Shown piece by piece: positions 17,453-25,890 of a stretch of DNA of 38,796 nucleotides. Source of the DNA: Granulosicoccus sp. (GTDB lineage: Bacteria > Pseudomonadota > Gammaproteobacteria > Granulosicoccales > Granulosicoccaceae); assembly GCA_023301725.1 (NCBI GenBank), contig JALZUD010000116.1:1-38796 (forward strand), read 5' to 3'. The notes beneath the pieces are model-generated. The model was not told where the DNA came from and did no database searches. It was given only the letters and a program-made list of their open reading frames with translations. Every line of letters begins with the position of its first letter. The stretch's first letter is position 1. The position numbers were made by a program, and so were the translations under genes.

Positions 17453-17516
17453 AGCTAAACAGCTAAACAGCTAAACAGCTAAACAGCTAAACAGCTAAAC
17501 AGCTAAACAGCTAAAC
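17453..17516. repeat. Octamer tandem repeat, AGCTAAAC x8
   Basis: Eight perfect copies of AGCTAAAC in a row, with no variation. The array lies between the integrase (stop at 17337) and the serine hydrolase start near 17694, abutting the hexamer repeat. An 8-base unit outside genes is likely to vary in copy number by slippage. The remaining 180 bases up to the next gene hold no clear feature. Confidence 0.95.
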
Positions 17517-17693
17517 AGAGCATCACAAATTTCAAGTTAGCTAAAGCGCTTGTACATTTATTGAGAATCTTGAACTATTGTTGGTCGGCTAGGTCGCAGA
17601 TCACGACAGCAATAATTGAGACAATGCTGATTGAAAATATCAATCTGGGTCTGGTACTCACATTGCATATACCTTAAAACCTGCAGTAGCCTG

Positions 17694-18662
17694 ATGCAAA
17701 AAACCATGAATATCAGCACCTTTTTTGGGCAAAGACTAATACCTATAACGATTGCTTTTTTACTTGCATTATTATTGGCTCAATCACCACTAGCGACTGC
17801 TCAAACCCTCCTCACTGATCCGTCAGATGTGACTGATCTGAATGCGTACTTGAATGGGTTTCCGACGGAGCCAGATGACAAACTTCAAGCATTGCTTGAT
17901 GGTTCTATCGAGGCAAACAAACTCAACAGCTACCTAGAAAAACAACAACTCTCAATTACTTTGGTTGATATCACAGATATTGATGATCCCAAGCTTGCTC
18001 ATGCCAATGGTCGCACCTCATTTTATGCTGCAAGCTTGCCAAAGCTTGCGATTTTGTTGGCTGTTTACGAAGAGGCGCATTTGGGGACAATTAAACTGAC
18101 GCCTGAAATAGATACGGCATTGGTCAATATGATTCGACACTCGTCAAATGGCGATGCTACCTACCTCTATAATCTGGTAGGTGCCCAGCGTATTGCCGAG
18201 ATCTTACAATCTGAACGATATCAGTTTTATGATGAAGAGGCTGGTGGCGGACTTTGGGTTGGAAAACCTTATGGCAAGCAGGGAGCCTGGAAACGGGACC
18301 CGCTGACGAATTTTAGTCACGCTGCAAACGGGGTTCAGGTAGCGCGTTTTTATTATATGTTGCAACGCAATGAACTAACCGATCCTAGCTATTGCTTATT
18401 GATGAAAGACATATTATCTGACTCTGCAATAAATCATAAGTTTGTCAAAGGCCTCAGCAGCGAGAACCCGACAGCTGAGATCTATAGGAAGTCTGGCACG
18501 TGGCGCAACTATCATTCTGATAGCGCCATTGTCGAATCTAAAAATGGTCACAAATATATCGCTGTGGCTCTATCAGACACCCCCAATGGAGGCGCAGTCT
18601 TGGTTGAGGTGATTAAGTATCTGGATAGAATTATTGAGAAATATCATTCTCAAGATAACTAG
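17694..18662 (+). CDS. Exported SxxK serine hydrolase, class A beta-lactamase-like
   Basis: From the Met at 17694 the protein is 322 residues with a signal peptide (LIPITIAFLLALLLAQSPLATAQ). The penicillin-binding fold motifs are in order: S114-L-P-K117 (AASLPKLAIL), S150-x-N152 (RHSSNGD) and K266-S-G268 (YRKSGTW). No clear class A ExxLN deacylation motif is visible, so it is more likely a peptidase/esterase-like or PBP-related protein than a true penicillinase. Start options are 17631, 17694 and 17706; the last two fit the signal peptide. It converges with a second SxxK hydrolase (18928-20202); the two may be distant paralogues acting in the periplasm. Confidence 0.8.
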   Translation: MQKTMNISTFFGQRLIPITIAFLLALLLAQSPLATAQTLLTDPSDVTDLNAYLNGFPTEPDDKLQALLDGSIEANKLNSYLEKQQLSITLVDITDIDDPKLAHANGRTSFYAASLPKLAILLAVYEEAHLGTIKLTPEIDTALVNMIRHSSNGDATYLYNLVGAQRIAEILQSERYQFYDEEAGGGLWVGKPYGKQGAWKRDPLTNFSHAANGVQVARFYYMLQRNELTDPSYCLLMKDILSDSAINHKFVKGLSSENPTAEIYRKSGTWRNYHSDSAIVESKNGHKYIAVALSDTPNGGAVLVEVIKYLDRIIEKYHSQDN

Positions 18663-18688
18663 GCCTTGGGACGAGTGGAACCAATATT

Positions 18689-18780
18689 AGCTAGTCATCC
18701 CCAGATCGGTACGGGGCCATGCTGCTATAAACCTTAGCTCGTCATCTCAATACAGGTGGGGCCCTTCCTGGATCTCACCT
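18689..18780 (-). repeat. Dispersed intergenic repeat, copies B1 and B2 (reverse orientation)
   Basis: agctagtcatcccc...ggggccatg..gctataaacc at 18689-18733 matches the reverse complement of copy A (4331-4405). A second partial unit (tagctcgtcatc...ggtggggccc...ctggat) follows directly to 18780. Both lie between the convergent serine hydrolase genes, a gap of 265 bases. The rest of that gap shows no gene or clear terminator. Confidence 0.55.
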
Positions 18781-18927
18781 AAAGTCCCTAGGCCTGCGTA
18801 GAGGCTGATTCACAACACCGTAAAACTTCCATGCACTCCGGGGGTCACCTCAGGTACCTATATACAACTCTATGAGCTTCCAGGCTCGATATTTTATGCA
18901 ACGCTAGGATTGCATTGGCCAAAACCT

Positions 18928-20202
18928 TCAATGCATTGATTTGACCAGCTTGTGAATCCTTGCTGCCAGTGTTTGATGAGCAACGGCTGAGTTCACTTTC
19001 AGAACATTAGACTGAACCACCGCTAAGTAATGGTAAGTTTTGCCATCTTCTTCCGACTCTACAATAGCAACAGAGGCCAGCAAGTTCATTCTGTTGCCCA
19101 TGTACTTGCCACAGGTAAAACCTTCCTCAGGTTGGCAACCATACAGGGAGCCCGACTTGAAGTACACAGAATGAGGGTTTAGATTCGGATGAGAGGCGTA
19201 GCGAATCCGCCTTTCTGTTAGGTAGATAAGGCGTTTAAGTTCTGTGCTGGAGAAAACATCTATCAGTTTGCCAGTCTCCAGTTGGTAGAGCAGCTTGACT
19301 AACTCGCGAGGGTTACCATAGCTATTAGTGCCAGGAATTCTGTTTTTGCCGGTTCTTGTAAAAAAACTACCTTGGCGTAGCTTATCGGTATCAATACCAG
19401 CTGCTTCCAAGGGTGCGATCATCGCATCAAGAAAAAGCTTGCCAAGCTCAGCCTTAGGCGTGTCTTTTAAATAAGCCTGAGCAATGTCGTCACTGACTGG
19501 ATAGGATTTTCCAAAATGGCTAAGCAATACCACCTCTCTTTGTACCATTGCAGCAGCTGCATTTGAGCTCGGTGACAACGCCCAATCCAGATACTCGTAC
19601 AAATTACCTTGATCACCGATCTTCAAAGCGCGATGTTGTAGCTCTCGTTTCTCAACATCCCAAAACCGGACTTTATGATGGTCTTTGACCACAAATTCGT
19701 CAGCCGTCACTATGGTGTTGGATAATATCTCGCGTCGTTTTACAATGTTATCAGGGTAGATTTCCTGCAGCTTTGAGAACAATGCCACGGCCGCGAGTAT
19801 TTTTCCAACGCTGCCAACATTGCTTAGAAAATTGCCATTATGTTCCGCATAAACCGGTGATTCAGGATCACTTAAGTCCAATAGGGCAATACCGTAGTTC
19901 TGTGGTTGCATTGGAATAAGTGGCGCAAGTTGAGCACTCACTGATGTATTTACAGCAGGCAACTGAGAATGGCCTTCGACGTCGATTAATCGAGGTCTAA
20001 TTTCATCTGTTGTACGCTTAGCGCCTGCATATAACGATTTCCCATCAATTTCACCTGCTTCGCTGAGCCGATAGTACTCAAGCCGGCTGATGCCAGTGTC
20101 AAGATATCCGTCGATAGGGTAAGCACTTGTCAGGCTGGAATGTATCAACGAACCTAATACAATACCGGACAACACGGCTAATTTCGAAAACTGAATAGTC
20201 AT
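18928..20202 (-). CDS. Exported SxxK serine hydrolase, beta-lactamase-like
   Basis: From the ATG at 20202 (AAAAGGAA upstream, good spacing) the protein is 424 residues with a signal peptide (LAVLSGIVLGSLIHSSLTSAYP). Motifs are S131-V-G-K134 (NVGSVGKILAAVAL), S212-x-N214 (SPSSNAAAAM) and K349-S-G351 (YFKSGSLYG). About 100 residues between signal peptide and the SxxK domain (YYRLSEAGEIDGKSLYAG, IRPRLIDVEG) are an extra region of unknown role. Two cysteines near the C-terminus (YGCQPEEGFTCGKY) could form a disulfide. It starts 34 bases after the dikinase-like gene and is probably cotranscribed with it. The upstream frame to 20256 would overlap that gene and lacks a ribosome-binding site. Confidence 0.82.
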   Translation of the reverse strand: MTIQFSKLAVLSGIVLGSLIHSSLTSAYPIDGYLDTGISRLEYYRLSEAGEIDGKSLYAGAKRTTDEIRPRLIDVEGHSQLPAVNTSVSAQLAPLIPMQPQNYGIALLDLSDPESPVYAEHNGNFLSNVGSVGKILAAVALFSKLQEIYPDNIVKRREILSNTIVTADEFVVKDHHKVRFWDVEKRELQHRALKIGDQGNLYEYLDWALSPSSNAAAAMVQREVVLLSHFGKSYPVSDDIAQAYLKDTPKAELGKLFLDAMIAPLEAAGIDTDKLRQGSFFTRTGKNRIPGTNSYGNPRELVKLLYQLETGKLIDVFSSTELKRLIYLTERRIRYASHPNLNPHSVYFKSGSLYGCQPEEGFTCGKYMGNRMNLLASVAIVESEEDGKTYHYLAVVQSNVLKVNSAVAHQTLAARIHKLVKSMH

Positions 20203-20236
20203 AGTAAATATTCCTTTTAGCAGTACACTACGAACG

Positions 20237-23197
20237 CTACTGAGGAGCCTGATCAAGGTTCACAGACGTCGATGCATATTGGCTGAGTGCTCTATCCATC
20301 TCAACGAGCCTTGGGTCTGAACTACCTACCGCAGACTCAACCAATGGCCTAATTTGGAATAGCACAAACTCACCATCCTTAAAGCCAAATTCAACATCTG
20401 CTACGCCATTCGGATCATCACTGAACCAGCCACCAACCTGATCACTAAACGCAATAAGATCGCGTATGTTTTTTTCGTTCAACTGCCGGCTGATTCCACT
20501 GGCAGGTACTAATTCTGAGCCACCTTCATCCAGTAGTATTTGTTTGCGATCAGCTGTAGCACTTGCAAGCAAATCAGTTTCGGCGGAGCTACGATCAATT
20601 CTGACACTCTCAGCAGACAACCCTTCAACACCGCCGGAAACACCCTCGTTTAAAACCACAGAAAGTTTGTTATCCTGCCCGTCGAAAATATCGGTTGTTA
20701 CCAAAACACCTGATTTTTCTGACGCAACACTCTTGTGTAACAAGATAGCCGTATAGACATGCTCAGGTTTGTCCATTCTCGCCTGACGCCATCCAAAAGC
20801 GCGCGCACTAAAGGGCGACGCCCATACGTCTCTTATGGCTTTTAGAACGGCTTCAAAACCAACAACATGGGGAACCGTCAAATTCAAACCTGCCCCGGTA
20901 AATCCTGGTAAATCTTCGACGTTGGTATCGCTACGAACGAACACACCGTAGGAGCCTTCTTCACCGAATTCTGAACGCATTTTTTGACGTAGATCGTTTA
21001 CAAATTCAGGATCAAGCTCAACGGTTGAAAACCAATTGGATAATTCATTAAGAAAGACTGATTGAGAGTTGGCTAATTCAGCGCCTTCCAGCGCGCGCAT
21101 TCGAGAGTATTGATTCTTAATCCAGTCAAACATCGTGACACCACTGGGGTGCGAATTATCATCAAGTAGCTTCCTGAAGCTACCGAACGGTATGGCGACA
21201 CCTGGTGGTACCGTGTCCACAAACTGCTTACTGAGCTGCGCCACTTTGGCAGCTTTTGGGCCCACCGTAACCCCCGATGCAGTAGCGTCAAGATCTTTGG
21301 TAGAAATTGATTTTGTTTGTGTCAAATCAAGCTTGGCAACGTTCACCTTAATGAGGAATTCAGGATCCTCAGTTACTTGAGCAATTTCAAGTGTCTCGGC
21401 AGGATCATCTGGAGCGATTAAGCTAATAGACACTACACCGTTTTTGCTGGCTAATATTTCTATTCTTTTGCCATAGTACTGTGGAAGTTCATTGATCAGC
21501 TCCTGAGTGATCACCACATTTGGTACACCAAGATTTCGGGCTAACAACTGCACATGTGACAACTGGTTGCCTTCAAATGCTGTCAGTATGCCAGTCACCG
21601 CGGGCAGGTCGGCTAGCGTTTCAGGTACCACTAGCACCACCTCCTCTGGCCTGAGTTCAAGTGCGTCTAGTGTTTCAGGTGTGTGCAACTCCCCTCGCGC
21701 AACACCTGAATTCAAGACTCTGAAGCCGTAGCTTACGGGCTTGTCAAAGAAGCTGTGCTGTACACCAGACAACTCTGCCGCATCTGCTGTTAGTACTTTG
21801 AGTAGCTCTGTATAGCCAAGTAATGGAGAGCCTCTTAAACGGTCCGGTACAAAATTAACCGCAAGTGGTTCAATGATAGAAAACCGATTGACCTGTGCGC
21901 CAAAAAAGAACTGAACGCGCCGCTCAGCCCAAACAGGAATACGCTCTAAATTACGCAATAGTGATTGATAGGTCTGCAGTGTGAGGGAAGCAGTTGTACT
22001 GTCTTGGGCACCTGTATTCCCCATGGCATTTATGACCCATTTATTTGCTTGAGCATACTCAGCCTTGGTTAACAAACCCACCCCGTAAAGCATTTTGTGC
22101 CCAGAAAGTAACGAAGAGATGATCCTGCCACGAGATACAGGTGATGCGTCACTTGAAGGTCGCTGCTGGTAGTACTCTCTAAGCAGGCTAGCACTAGAGA
22201 ACGCAGCTTGCTCTAAGCGAGCGATCAACTGAAAGCCTTCAAACCGATCCTGGCTATTTATCTGCAAGTGATCACGCAACAAAAACATAGCATCTGCCAA
22301 TGCACGGTACTTTTCAGGTTGAATCACACTTGATTGCCAAAGATCGAGTACTGGCTGAAACTCATTCGGCGCAAAATTAGCCAAGTCGCGTAACGTGGCC
22401 TCAACAGTGCCTGGCGAAAAGATTAAATCTATATTATCAGCCAATTTCAACATATCTGCGTAGCGTGCAGACCCTCTGTTTTTCTCAGCGTAAGTTCGTA
22501 CTCGTTGCGCATCCTCAATGTTAAGTTTGCCATGAATACTATTGCGCAAAGCACCAAAACCGCTGTCATCATCGTTCAAGCTTGATGCGGTGGTTCGCAC
22601 GGTATTTACCAGCGATTGATCACCAGCTGAATATGGCAGACGCTTAAATGCTTCAAGTGTTAATAGAAATCGTGTTTCAAAGGGCGCACTGTCTGAAGTT
22701 AGAGCCTGAAGTATTTGTAAACCAGCCTCCTGCTCGTTTTCGATTTGAAAAGCTCCTCTATATGAGCGCGCTTTTCTCAGTATCCAGCCATCATCTGCGT
22801 CGATTAGAAATTGCTCAACCAAAAGCGCTTGAAGTTCACCATCCGGCGAATATTCTGTTGCTATCGCTAGTGGTCTTGTTGCTGCCAGAACGTTGCCGAC
22901 AAGAAAACCTTCTTCGCGCAACTTAATTGTTGCGTCGCTCCATTGTCCGTGTTGTCTGCCACCACCATGCGGCTGGCATGCGTACGATTTAGGTGGAAGG
23001 ATTGTACCGTCATTGCAGAACCACCTGAGGCGTTTGAACGGGCCTCGTGGTTGTTCCTTCATGTCGTTGATGGTTTCACGATAATTGGCTTGTGTTGCAG
23101 TATCAACGGTAACTGCATCGTCGCCTGCGGCCAGTAGTAGGCTATTCAAGGGTAGTAGTGTTGCGAACAATAGGGTCGATACGTATTTTTTTTTCAT
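20237..23197 (-). CDS. Exported PEP-synthase/glucan-water-dikinase-like protein
   Basis: The 986-residue protein begins with a signal peptide (MKKKYVSTLLFATLLPLNSLLLAAG). Residues 25-480 are an unrecognised mostly helical region with a Cys/His-rich start (WFCNDGTILPPKSYACQPHGGGRQHG). Residues about 515-590 match the swivelling phosphohistidine domain of PEP-utilising enzymes, with H548 in LSHVQLLARNLGVPNVVI. Residues 640-955 match the PPDK/PEP-synthase ATP-binding domain: VGPKAAKVAQL, VPPGVAIPFGSF, VRSDTNVEDLPGFTGAGL (754-771), VWASPFSARAF, DVEFGF, FQIRPL. The order His domain then ATP domain is that of glucan-water dikinase, not PEP synthase. A secreted ATP-dependent enzyme is paradoxical. 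It lies between a chemoreceptor (31 bases upstream) and a serine hydrolase (34 bases downstream). Domains firm, function unknown. Confidence 0.82.
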   Translation of the reverse strand: MKKKYVSTLLFATLLPLNSLLLAAGDDAVTVDTATQANYRETINDMKEQPRGPFKRLRWFCNDGTILPPKSYACQPHGGGRQHGQWSDATIKLREEGFLVGNVLAATRPLAIATEYSPDGELQALLVEQFLIDADDGWILRKARSYRGAFQIENEQEAGLQILQALTSDSAPFETRFLLTLEAFKRLPYSAGDQSLVNTVRTTASSLNDDDSGFGALRNSIHGKLNIEDAQRVRTYAEKNRGSARYADMLKLADNIDLIFSPGTVEATLRDLANFAPNEFQPVLDLWQSSVIQPEKYRALADAMFLLRDHLQINSQDRFEGFQLIARLEQAAFSSASLLREYYQQRPSSDASPVSRGRIISSLLSGHKMLYGVGLLTKAEYAQANKWVINAMGNTGAQDSTTASLTLQTYQSLLRNLERIPVWAERRVQFFFGAQVNRFSIIEPLAVNFVPDRLRGSPLLGYTELLKVLTADAAELSGVQHSFFDKPVSYGFRVLNSGVARGELHTPETLDALELRPEEVVLVVPETLADLPAVTGILTAFEGNQLSHVQLLARNLGVPNVVITQELINELPQYYGKRIEILASKNGVVSISLIAPDDPAETLEIAQVTEDPEFLIKVNVAKLDLTQTKSISTKDLDATASGVTVGPKAAKVAQLSKQFVDTVPPGVAIPFGSFRKLLDDNSHPSGVTMFDWIKNQYSRMRALEGAELANSQSVFLNELSNWFSTVELDPEFVNDLRQKMRSEFGEEGSYGVFVRSDTNVEDLPGFTGAGLNLTVPHVVGFEAVLKAIRDVWASPFSARAFGWRQARMDKPEHVYTAILLHKSVASEKSGVLVTTDIFDGQDNKLSVVLNEGVSGGVEGLSAESVRIDRSSAETDLLASATADRKQILLDEGGSELVPASGISRQLNEKNIRDLIAFSDQVGGWFSDDPNGVADVEFGFKDGEFVLFQIRPLVESAVGSSDPRLVEMDRALSQYASTSVNLDQAPQ

Positions 23198-23228
23198 GAT
23201 ACGGTCCGCTGCTGATTAGCAAAATGTG

Positions 23229-24647
23229 TCAGGAACTGAAGCCCATTCGAAAACCACCCCAATGTTTTCCATTGACATGTATTGGTGCAGAGCAATCGTA
23301 CATCAATACATGCTCACCATTACCCATATCACGACGATAGGTTTGCAATAAGAAGGGTTTTAAATTCTGACCACAGGCAATTCCGGTTCGATCATTAAAT
23401 ATCCGACGATTGCGGCAATGACTATTATTCCAATCAGCCTGTCCTGGCCTCTGCGCGTGTGAAAATTTCTTGTTGTGCGTTGGTAGAAAACCTTGCTTGT
23501 CGACAGCTGCGCAAAATATGATTCTTTCATCATGCTCAAGCAACTCCTCTAAAATGGGAGCCACTACGCGATCGGTGAGTTGTACGAAAGCCGTCATGAA
23601 CTGTTGTGGATCTGAATTGGCAATGGGCTTGTATTGTTCATCAAAAAGATCGTCTGTTGTAATCTGACTACTGGCTAATGCCTGTTCAAAAAGTGCGCTT
23701 ATTCTAACGGCAGTAGCTTTCACACAGTCAATTATATCCGTATCTCGAACTTTGCGTCCACTGTTGACCACATTAGCTATCAGTTCTTCACTATTGACTA
23801 ACAATGCCTGGATTCGTTCATCGGCCTCATATAACGCAGCATTGGCACTCTTCATCTCTGTTGCGGCGCCCTCGATTCGCACACGCATCACTTCACATTC
23901 GCTCAGCGACTGGTCAGCCGCCTGTGCAATACTCGCTACATCATGTTGCACGTTATTGGCCATGTCGGCAAACATTGTAACCGCCGTATTAATAACAGTG
24001 ACCCCCTCACTTACATTATCGGCAACTTCGCGTGCCTTGCCACCTGACCTAATCAAATGATCTACATTACTAGAGACGTCTGAAATGGTCTCATCGATTA
24101 CGCCCGCAGCTCCAGCGGTTTGGTTAGCTAATTGTTTTACTTCACCAGCAACAACGGCAAAACCTTTTCCGGCCTCACCTGCCCTCGCAGCCTCTATCGT
24201 GGCATTTAAAGCTAGCAGATTTGTTAGTTTAGCAACAGATTGAATATCGCCTGAAACACGTGTTACGCCATCCAGACTATCGTGCAGCTCACGAAGCTGC
24301 TCTTCGATAGCACTAACATCATTAACCAGATGACCTATTCGTTGTGTGGCTGAGCACACAGCAACTGAAGATTCTTTACTGGATTTTTCAAATTCACCCG
24401 TATTCTCCTTAGCCCTCATACCTGCCAAGTCAATTTCACGTGCTGAGTGTGCAAGCCTTTCTGCAAGGCCTGTTAATTCAACCAGATAATCTGTTTGACG
24501 CGCTACGCGATGAGAAACATCATCCACGTTGCCAGCAACATCAGCTAATTCCAGGCTCAGGTTCTGCACAGAACGTAGTATGGACTCAGCGAATTCGTCA
24601 ATTGACGTAGCCGCTGCCGTGTGCTGAAGTTCCTGCTCTGATAACAC
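23229..24647 (-). CDS. Soluble methyl-accepting chemotaxis protein with C-terminal sensor domain
   Basis: The 472-residue protein has no membrane segment. Residues about 20-300 form the long coiled-coil signalling domain with the conserved hairpin tip [24 protein letters not shown] (151-174), which contacts CheA and CheW. The C-terminal 130 residues are a separate domain ([69 protein letters not shown]), a Cache/PAS-like module seen at the end of other cytosolic receptors, rich in His and Cys that might bind a metal or cofactor. No CheB/CheR pentapeptide tail. No other che gene is nearby. It may be cotranscribed with the downstream dikinase-like gene. Confidence 0.88.
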   Translation of the reverse strand: MLSEQELQHTAAATSIDEFAESILRSVQNLSLELADVAGNVDDVSHRVARQTDYLVELTGLAERLAHSAREIDLAGMRAKENTGEFEKSSKESSVAVCSATQRIGHLVNDVSAIEEQLRELHDSLDGVTRVSGDIQSVAKLTNLLALNATIEAARAGEAGKGFAVVAGEVKQLANQTAGAAGVIDETISDVSSNVDHLIRSGGKAREVADNVSEGVTVINTAVTMFADMANNVQHDVASIAQAADQSLSECEVMRVRIEGAATEMKSANAALYEADERIQALLVNSEELIANVVNSGRKVRDTDIIDCVKATAVRISALFEQALASSQITTDDLFDEQYKPIANSDPQQFMTAFVQLTDRVVAPILEELLEHDERIIFCAAVDKQGFLPTHNKKFSHAQRPGQADWNNSHCRNRRIFNDRTGIACGQNLKPFLLQTYRRDMGNGEHVLMYDCSAPIHVNGKHWGGFRMGFSS

Positions 24648-24750
24648 TGGTGGGGTTTACTCCAAGTATGATTAAACGCTAAATTGCACTAAAGCATTCT
24701 CTCAACTACGGCACGATATACACCAATCCATACTACATGTAACACAGGGG

Positions 24751-25707
24751 TTATTTTTTCATACTCTCGACATGCGTTTGAATAAGCTTCTTGTAGAGTG
24801 TTTGAATCTTAGCAGTAACATCGCGTTGTCCATTACCGATTGGTTTGCCATCAATTTCAGCCACTGGAGTTTGCGCGCCAAACGTGCCCGTCAAAAATGC
24901 CTCATCAGCTGACACAGTATCCACGAGGGAATAATTACGCTCATAGACGGGAATTTGATTGTCTCGGCAGAGATCAATCACTTTTTGACGAGTGACGCCA
25001 TTCATGCAGTAGTCACCAGTGGATGTCCAGACGCTTCCCTTGCGCACGATAAAAAAGTTGCACGCATTGGTGGTATTCACAAACCCATGTGGGTCGAGCA
25101 TGAGGCCTTCATCAGCACCTGCCTGCTCAGCCTGTAAGCAGGCGATAACGCAATTGAGTTTGGAGTGCGAATTGTATTTTGCATCTTGGGACATAGGCAG
25201 CCCGCGCACCTGTGGCACAGTAGCTAGTCGTATGCCGCGACCCTGCAATCCGGATGCAGGGCGCGAGTGTTCCATGATAATGACAACCGTAGGGCCAGAT
25301 CGTGATAAGGCAGGGTGTTGAAAAGGCTTGTCTTTGATTCCACGAGTAACCATAAGTCGGCAATGCACATCAGTGGTCATCTGATTTGCTTCAGCTGTGT
25401 CTTTGAGCGCGCGTCGAATGTCCTGTCGAGTCATACCGATATCCAATGATACCGCCTTGCAGCTATTGAACAGCCGATCCATGTGCTCATCGAAGAATGC
25501 CCAAACTCCATCATAGAGCCGCATCCCTTCCCACATACCGTCACCTAGCATGAAACCGCTATCGTAGACTGAGACTGTGGCTTGCTCGCGAGGGCGTAGG
25601 TCGCCATTCACGTAAATCAGGATTGACTGGTTACGCTCATCATTTTCGGCATCGTGGGTGGTAATTTCCTGATTGCACGATGGATCTGCGTCATTATTTG
25701 CGTTCAT
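24751..25707 (-). CDS. Class IV aminotransferase (BCAT/D-amino-acid transaminase family)
   Basis: The 318-residue PLP enzyme has YVNGDLRPREQATVSVYDSGFMLGDGMWEGMRLYDG near the start, the cofactor lysine probably K183 in HSKLNCVIA, and the phosphate-binding TGTFGAQTPVAEIDG at the end. The usual fold-type IV segment with a PLP-N1-contacting Glu (G-x-v-x-E-g-x-x-x-N) reads GFVNTTNACNFF, so the Glu seems replaced by Thr or Asn. This sets it apart from standard IlvE and D-alanine transaminase. About 28 extra polar residues precede the domain. The substrate is not predictable. It ends 103 bases before the MCP gene. Confidence 0.82.
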   Translation of the reverse strand: MNANNDADPSCNQEITTHDAENDERNQSILIYVNGDLRPREQATVSVYDSGFMLGDGMWEGMRLYDGVWAFFDEHMDRLFNSCKAVSLDIGMTRQDIRRALKDTAEANQMTTDVHCRLMVTRGIKDKPFQHPALSRSGPTVVIIMEHSRPASGLQGRGIRLATVPQVRGLPMSQDAKYNSHSKLNCVIACLQAEQAGADEGLMLDPHGFVNTTNACNFFIVRKGSVWTSTGDYCMNGVTRQKVIDLCRDNQIPVYERNYSLVDTVSADEAFLTGTFGAQTPVAEIDGKPIGNGQRDVTAKIQTLYKKLIQTHVESMKK

Positions 25708-25740
25708 ATGAATAGCACTTACTTAAGCGAAAATAGTAGG

Positions 25741-25814
25741 AAACGTCTTTCCCGCGAAGGCAAAAATCCAGAGTTTGTAGCGCATAGATCCCTACTAGCG
25801 TGGGTATGATGAGC
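25741..25814 (+). repeat. Dispersed intergenic repeat, copy C
   Basis: aaacgtctttcccgcgaaggc..aatccagagtttgtagcgcatagatcc..ctac..gtgggtatgatgagc aligns base for base with copy A at 4331-4405, with scattered substitutions. It fills most of the 183-base gap between the divergent aminotransferase and aldo/keto reductase genes. Any promoters for those two genes must lie inside or beside it. Confidence 0.65.
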
Positions 25815-25890
25815 GTCAGCGTCGTATGAAGACAACGCATGATTTCATTTAGACAATACCAGCTAGGTTTGAATCGATCCATATGCTTTA

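Noticed and set aside
17044..17458. Arg-Thr-rich and Val-Arg-rich open frames on both strands over the repeats
   Set aside because: They arise from the six-base periodic array, which leaves several frames open; no ribosome-binding site or protein-like sequence.
17453..17516. CRISPR array
   Set aside because: Units are 8 bases with no spacers and no cas genes are present.
17694..18662. True class A beta-lactamase resistance gene
   Set aside because: SxxK, SxN and KSG are present, but no ExxLN deacylation motif is visible, and a second related hydrolase sits next to it, so antibiotic resistance is not supported.
22648..22926. Plus-strand frame across the dikinase-like gene
   Set aside because: Antisense to a long signal-peptide-bearing protein with conserved domains.
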